From Pantoea eucrina (GTDB taxonomy: Bacteria; Pseudomonadota; Gammaproteobacteria; Enterobacterales; Enterobacteriaceae), in the NCBI RefSeq assembly GCF_002095385.1, contig NZ_MIPP01000032.1:1-45141 (forward strand): a DNA stretch of 45,141 nt, in the 5' to 3' direction. Shown piece after piece: positions 42,391 through 45,141 of this stretch; the first letter of the stretch is position 1, and each line of letters begins with the position of its first letter. The notes under the pieces are model-generated. The model was given only the letters and a program-made list of their open reading frames with translations. It did not search any database and was not told the origin of the DNA. The translations under genes were made by a program, and so were the position numbers.

Positions 42391-43377
42391 ATGGCGTTAT
42401 TAAATGTAGAGAAGTTATCGGTGCATTTCGGCGACGAAAAAACACCGTTCCGTGCGGTTGACCGCATCAGTTATCAGGTCGAGCAGGGCCAGGTCGTAGG
42501 GATTGTCGGTGAGTCGGGCTCTGGTAAATCAGTCAGTTCGCTGGCGATTATGGGTCTGATCGATTTTCCTGGCCGCGTCATGGCTGAGAAGCTGGAGTTT
42601 AACCAGCGCGATTTGCAGAAGATCTCTGAAAAAGAGCGCCGGCAGCTGGTTGGCGCAGAAGTGGCGATGATTTTTCAGGATCCGATGACCAGCCTCAATC
42701 CCTGCTATACCGTGGGTTTCCAGATTATGGAAGCGCTCAAGGTGCACCAGGGCGGCAGTAAACGCACCCGCCGCCAGCGCGCTATCGATCTGCTGGAGCA
42801 GGTGGGTATTCCCGATCCGGCTTCGCGGCTTGATGTCTATCCGCACCAGCTGTCGGGCGGCATGAGCCAGCGCGTGATGATCGCCATGGCGATTGCCTGC
42901 AAGCCTAAGCTGCTGATTGCCGATGAGCCAACCACGGCGCTGGATGTCACCATTCAGGCGCAGATCATCGAACTGCTGCTGGCGCTGCAGAAGCAGGAGA
43001 ACATGGCGCTGATCCTCATCACCCACGATCTGGCGCTGGTTGCCGAAGCGGCGCAGCACATTATTGTGATGTATGCCGGTCAGGTGGTGGAGAGCGGCAA
43101 AGCCGTGGATATCTTCAGGGCGCCGCGTCATCCCTACACGCAGGCGCTGCTGCGGGCGCTGCCGGAGTTTGCGGCAGACAAGGCGCGGCTGGCATCGCTG
43201 CCGGGCGTGGTGCCGGGCAAATATGACCGGCCCTCTGGCTGCCTGCTGAATCCGCGCTGCCCCTATGTGACCGATCGCTGCCGTACCGAAGAACCTGCGC
43301 TGCGCGACATTCCGGGCCGCCAGTCTAAATGCCACTTCCCACTGGATGATGCCGGGAGACCGACCTATGAGTCCTGA
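42391..43377 (+). CDS. dppD: dipeptide ABC transporter ATPase DppD
   Basis: DppD is one of two ATPase subunits of the importer. The 328-residue protein has Walker A GESGSGKS (about 38-45), ABC signature LSGGMSQR (about 155), Walker [13 protein letters not shown] and the C-terminal oligopeptide-type domain with conserved Cys ([14 protein letters not shown]), which holds an Fe-S cluster in related proteins. Its last 11 bp overlap the dppF start. Confidence 0.97.
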   Translation: MALLNVEKLSVHFGDEKTPFRAVDRISYQVEQGQVVGIVGESGSGKSVSSLAIMGLIDFPGRVMAEKLEFNQRDLQKISEKERRQLVGAEVAMIFQDPMTSLNPCYTVGFQIMEALKVHQGGSKRTRRQRAIDLLEQVGIPDPASRLDVYPHQLSGGMSQRVMIAMAIACKPKLLIADEPTTALDVTIQAQIIELLLALQKQENMALILITHDLALVAEAAQHIIVMYAGQVVESGKAVDIFRAPRHPYTQALLRALPEFAADKARLASLPGVVPGKYDRPSGCLLNPRCPYVTDRCRTEEPALRDIPGRQSKCHFPLDDAGRPTYES

Positions 43378-44377
43378 TAACACGAAGCAGGATTATCTGC
43401 TGCAGGCGATTGACCTGAAAAAACACTACCCGGTGAAGAAAGGCCTGTTTGGTCAGGAGCGCCTGGTGAAGGCGCTGGATGGCGTCTCCTTCAACCTCGA
43501 ACGGGGTAAAACGCTGGCGGTAGTCGGTGAGTCGGGCTGCGGAAAATCCACGCTTGGCCGTCTGCTGACCATGATCGAAACCCCGACCGAAGGCGAGCTT
43601 TACTGGCACGGACAGGATTTGCTGAAGCACGATCCGCAGGCGCAAAAACTGCGCCGGCAGAAAATTCAGATCATCTTTCAGAACCCCTATGGCTCGCTCA
43701 ACCCGCGTAAAAAAATCAGCCAGATCCTTGAGGAGCCGCTGATTATCAACACCGCGCTGAGCAAAGCGGAGCGGCGCGAAAAAACGCTGGAGATGATGGC
43801 GAAAGTGGGTCTCAAGACCGAACATTACGATCGCTATCCGCACATGTTCTCCGGCGGTCAGCGTCAGCGTATTGCCATTGCGCGCGGACTGATGCTGGAT
43901 CCGGATGTCCTGATCGCGGATGAGCCGGTTTCAGCGCTCGATGTTTCGGTACGCGCGCAGGTGCTGAACCTGATGATGGATCTGCAGCAGGACCTGGGCC
44001 TCTCCTACGTCTTTATTTCGCACGACCTCTCAGTGGTCGAGCACATCGCCGATGAAGTTATGGTGATGTACCTCGGGCGCTGCGTGGAGAAAGGCAGTAA
44101 AGAGGCGATCTTCAGCAATCCGCGCCATCCTTATACGCAGGCGCTGCTTTCCGCCACGCCGCGTCTTAATCCGGATGAGCGGCGCGAGCGTATCAAACTG
44201 ACCGGTGAGCTGCCCAGCCCGCTCAATCCGCCGCCGGGCTGTGCGTTCAACGCACGCTGCCGGCGCCGTTTTGGCACCTGCGTGCAGCTGCAGCCAAAAC
44301 TCAAACGCTATGGCGATCAGCAGGTTGCCTGCTTTGCCGTCGATCAGGATGAAAACCAGCCGCTGGAAACACCCTGA
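43367..44377 (+). CDS. dppF: dipeptide ABC transporter ATPase DppF
   Basis: DppF is the second ATPase subunit. The 336-residue protein has Walker A GESGCGKS (about 55-62), [12 protein letters not shown] (Q-loop), signature FSGGQRQR and Walker [15 protein letters not shown], and the C-terminal [14 protein letters not shown]. The start at 43367 ([26 protein letters not shown]) has GGGAG upstream and overlaps the dppD stop; the ORF extension to 43346 is not needed. Last gene of the operon, followed by a terminator. Confidence 0.97.
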   Translation: MSPDNTKQDYLLQAIDLKKHYPVKKGLFGQERLVKALDGVSFNLERGKTLAVVGESGCGKSTLGRLLTMIETPTEGELYWHGQDLLKHDPQAQKLRRQKIQIIFQNPYGSLNPRKKISQILEEPLIINTALSKAERREKTLEMMAKVGLKTEHYDRYPHMFSGGQRQRIAIARGLMLDPDVLIADEPVSALDVSVRAQVLNLMMDLQQDLGLSYVFISHDLSVVEHIADEVMVMYLGRCVEKGSKEAIFSNPRHPYTQALLSATPRLNPDERRERIKLTGELPSPLNPPPGCAFNARCRRRFGTCVQLQPKLKRYGDQQVACFAVDQDENQPLETP

Positions 44378-44394
44378 TTAACGCCACTGATAAA

Positions 44395-44424
44395 AAAGGC
44401 TCCCGCGGGAGCCTTTCTTTTTTT
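44395..44424 (+). terminator. terminator of dppABCDF
   Basis: AAAGGCTCC and GGAGCCTTT pair around CGCG, followed by CTTTTTTT. The same GGCTCC/GGAGCC core is used after ohr. Confidence 0.9.
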
Positions 44425-44737
44425 AGCGAAAACAGTTCAGCAATGCTAACCTTTATCAGGTTAACCGGGCATAAGTCCGGAAATCTATCACATTACGTTA
44501 TCTGACCGTCAGCGACAGGGCTCCCCGCGCAGCGCGCTAAGACAAATTCTTAAATCACCGTGCAGGCGTTGCCGGCTGAACCGCTGGGGTTACGCAACGC
44601 TAAAATCATAAATATCCTTATTTTACAGATATTTAATTTCTTTTCGGCGGCATTTTCGTTTCGGTTAACGGCAATGCATTAGTCTCTTTTCGCCGCGTAT
44701 CTCCCGCCGGTAAAGCATCCGGTTTTTTATAAACACA
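44425..44737. other. gene-free spacer between dppF and bcsO
   Basis: I see no ORF with a supported start and no RNA gene. The sequence becomes AT-rich towards the bcsO promoter. Confidence 0.5.
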
Positions 44738-44754
44738 GATAAAGCAGCTTTATC
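44738..44754. promoter_or_regulatory. 17-bp palindrome upstream of bcsO
   Basis: GATAAAGC and GCTTTATC flank a single A. It lies about 55 bp upstream of the candidate -10, the position of an activator or repressor site; the regulator is unknown. Confidence 0.45.
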
Positions 44755-44807
44755 AGATATGCGGTTTTAATAATCAGAATTTTCTCACCGACTTTTAATG
44801 TGTGTGC

Positions 44808-44813
44808 TATATT
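44808..44813 (+). promoter_or_regulatory. extended -10 promoter of bcsO
   Basis: TGCTATATT provides an extended -10 (TG-N-TATATT) with no good -35, implying dependence on an activator. The start point would be near 44820, 30 nt before the ATG. Confidence 0.5.
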
Positions 44814-44850
44814 CGCCAAAAAATTCCCTCTGCTTTCACAGGCACTGATC

Positions 44851-45141
44851 ATGAAGAATTATGACGATCTGCAGCGTTTCAAAGAAAAAACGCAGACGCT
44901 TGATATCGATTTCAAAGATATGTCGGGTCAGGCGCAGAGCGCCGATCATCATCAGTGGGCCATTCTGCGCCAGCTGAGCACAGATGATGCGCCGGAGCTG
45001 GGCCAGGGGCAGCGTATCGATCTGCCGCAGCCACAGCCGGCCGGCCCTGAGGCATTTGCCGCGCCAGCCATACCTGCCGCTCCGCGTGCTCCGGCAGAGG
45101 AGGGCGCCTCGCTGCTCAGCAGCCTGGCGGCTACCGCGCCG
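44851..45141 (+). CDS. bcsO: cellulose biosynthesis protein BcsO, 5' part
   Basis: The frame is open from the ATG at 44851 to the window end (97 residues, no stop). The N-terminus MKNYDDLQRFKEKTQTLDIDFKDMSGQ, followed by HHQWAILRQLS and a proline/alanine-rich stretch (PQPQPAGPEAFAAPAIPAAP), is that of BcsO, an accessory protein at the head of cellulose operons in several enterobacteria. Its exact role is not established. AGG lies 8 nt before the ATG. The bcs genes are also next to dpp-eptB in E. coli, in line with this position. Confidence 0.8.
   Translation, partial: MKNYDDLQRFKEKTQTLDIDFKDMSGQAQSADHHQWAILRQLSTDDAPELGQGQRIDLPQPQPAGPEAFAAPAIPAAPRAPAEEGASLLSSLAATAP

Noticed and set aside
1..45141. 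CRISPR arrays, insertion sequences, rRNA genes and prophage genes
   Set aside because: No spaced direct repeats, transposase, integrase, rRNA or phage structural sequence was recognised.

Overview
The window looks like chromosome of an enterobacterium of the Erwiniaceae (Pantoea, Mixta or Erwinia type). This is inferred from proteins that closely match Escherichia coli K-12 counterparts (GlyQ/GlyS, MtlA, DppA-F, SodA, DnaC, EptB), gene neighbourhoods typical of enterics but rearranged (yidR-yidQ-ibpA, wecH-glyQS, yibL-mtlRDA, eptB-tRNA-Pro-dppABCDF-bcs), a single ibpA without ibpB, and a BcsO-type start of a cellulose operon. No species can be named from sequence alone.

Layout. 1-1490: 3' end of yidR, lipoprotein yidQ and heat-shock gene ibpA with a sigma32 promoter and a ROSE-type RNA thermometer. 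1499-10144, all on the minus strand: two LacI-family regulators, then a 2-ketogluconate operon (ptxS-like regulator, kguE, kguK, kguT, ghrB/kguD), then avtA and eamA. kguE and kguT each carry a one-base frame break. 10298-13797: yiaD, tag, an unrecognised membrane protein and the primosome pair dnaT-dnaC. 13891-18679: a ROK regulator and an accessory polysaccharide-type patch (acyltransferase, EpsG-like polymerase, frame-broken esterase), part of it AT-rich. 18723-22912: wecH and glyQS. 22970-27594: GST yibF, fdhE and fdhD back to back without formate dehydrogenase structural genes, sodA and a VirK/YbjX protein. 27601-32270: yibL and the mannitol operon mtlADR behind an array of CRP sites. 32270-35686: yiaF, yiaG, a stand-alone HD (MESH1-like) protein and ohrR/ohr. 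35905-44424: eptB, a tRNA-Pro(UGG) and the dipeptide permease dppABCDF. 44851-end: bcsO, cut by the window edge.

How the parts work together. The kgu genes would import 2-ketogluconate, phosphorylate it and reduce it towards 6-phosphogluconate; a perfect palindrome in front of kguE resembles the PtxS operator. The mtl genes import and phosphorylate mannitol, convert it to fructose-6-P and are repressed by MtlR, with cAMP-CRP control seen as four good sites. OhrR and Ohr form an organic-peroxide sensor/detoxifier pair with a shared operator-like motif. The dpp operon imports dipeptides and has a C/A-rich leader like the GcvB sRNA target.

Most unusual signals. (1) A well-formed sigma54 promoter (33338-33354) with an NtrC-like enhancer about 118 bp upstream, in a 700-bp gap before yiaG, with a possible 36-codon ORF right after the predicted start site. 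(2) tRNA-Pro(UGG) at the position where E. coli has proK (CGG), followed by a 108-bp nested palindromic element. (3) Three one-base contractions of GGG/CCC runs that break kguE, kguT and an esterase. (4) Loss of the fdo genes from between fdhD and fdhE. (5) A stand-alone alarmone-hydrolase-like HD protein next to ohrR.
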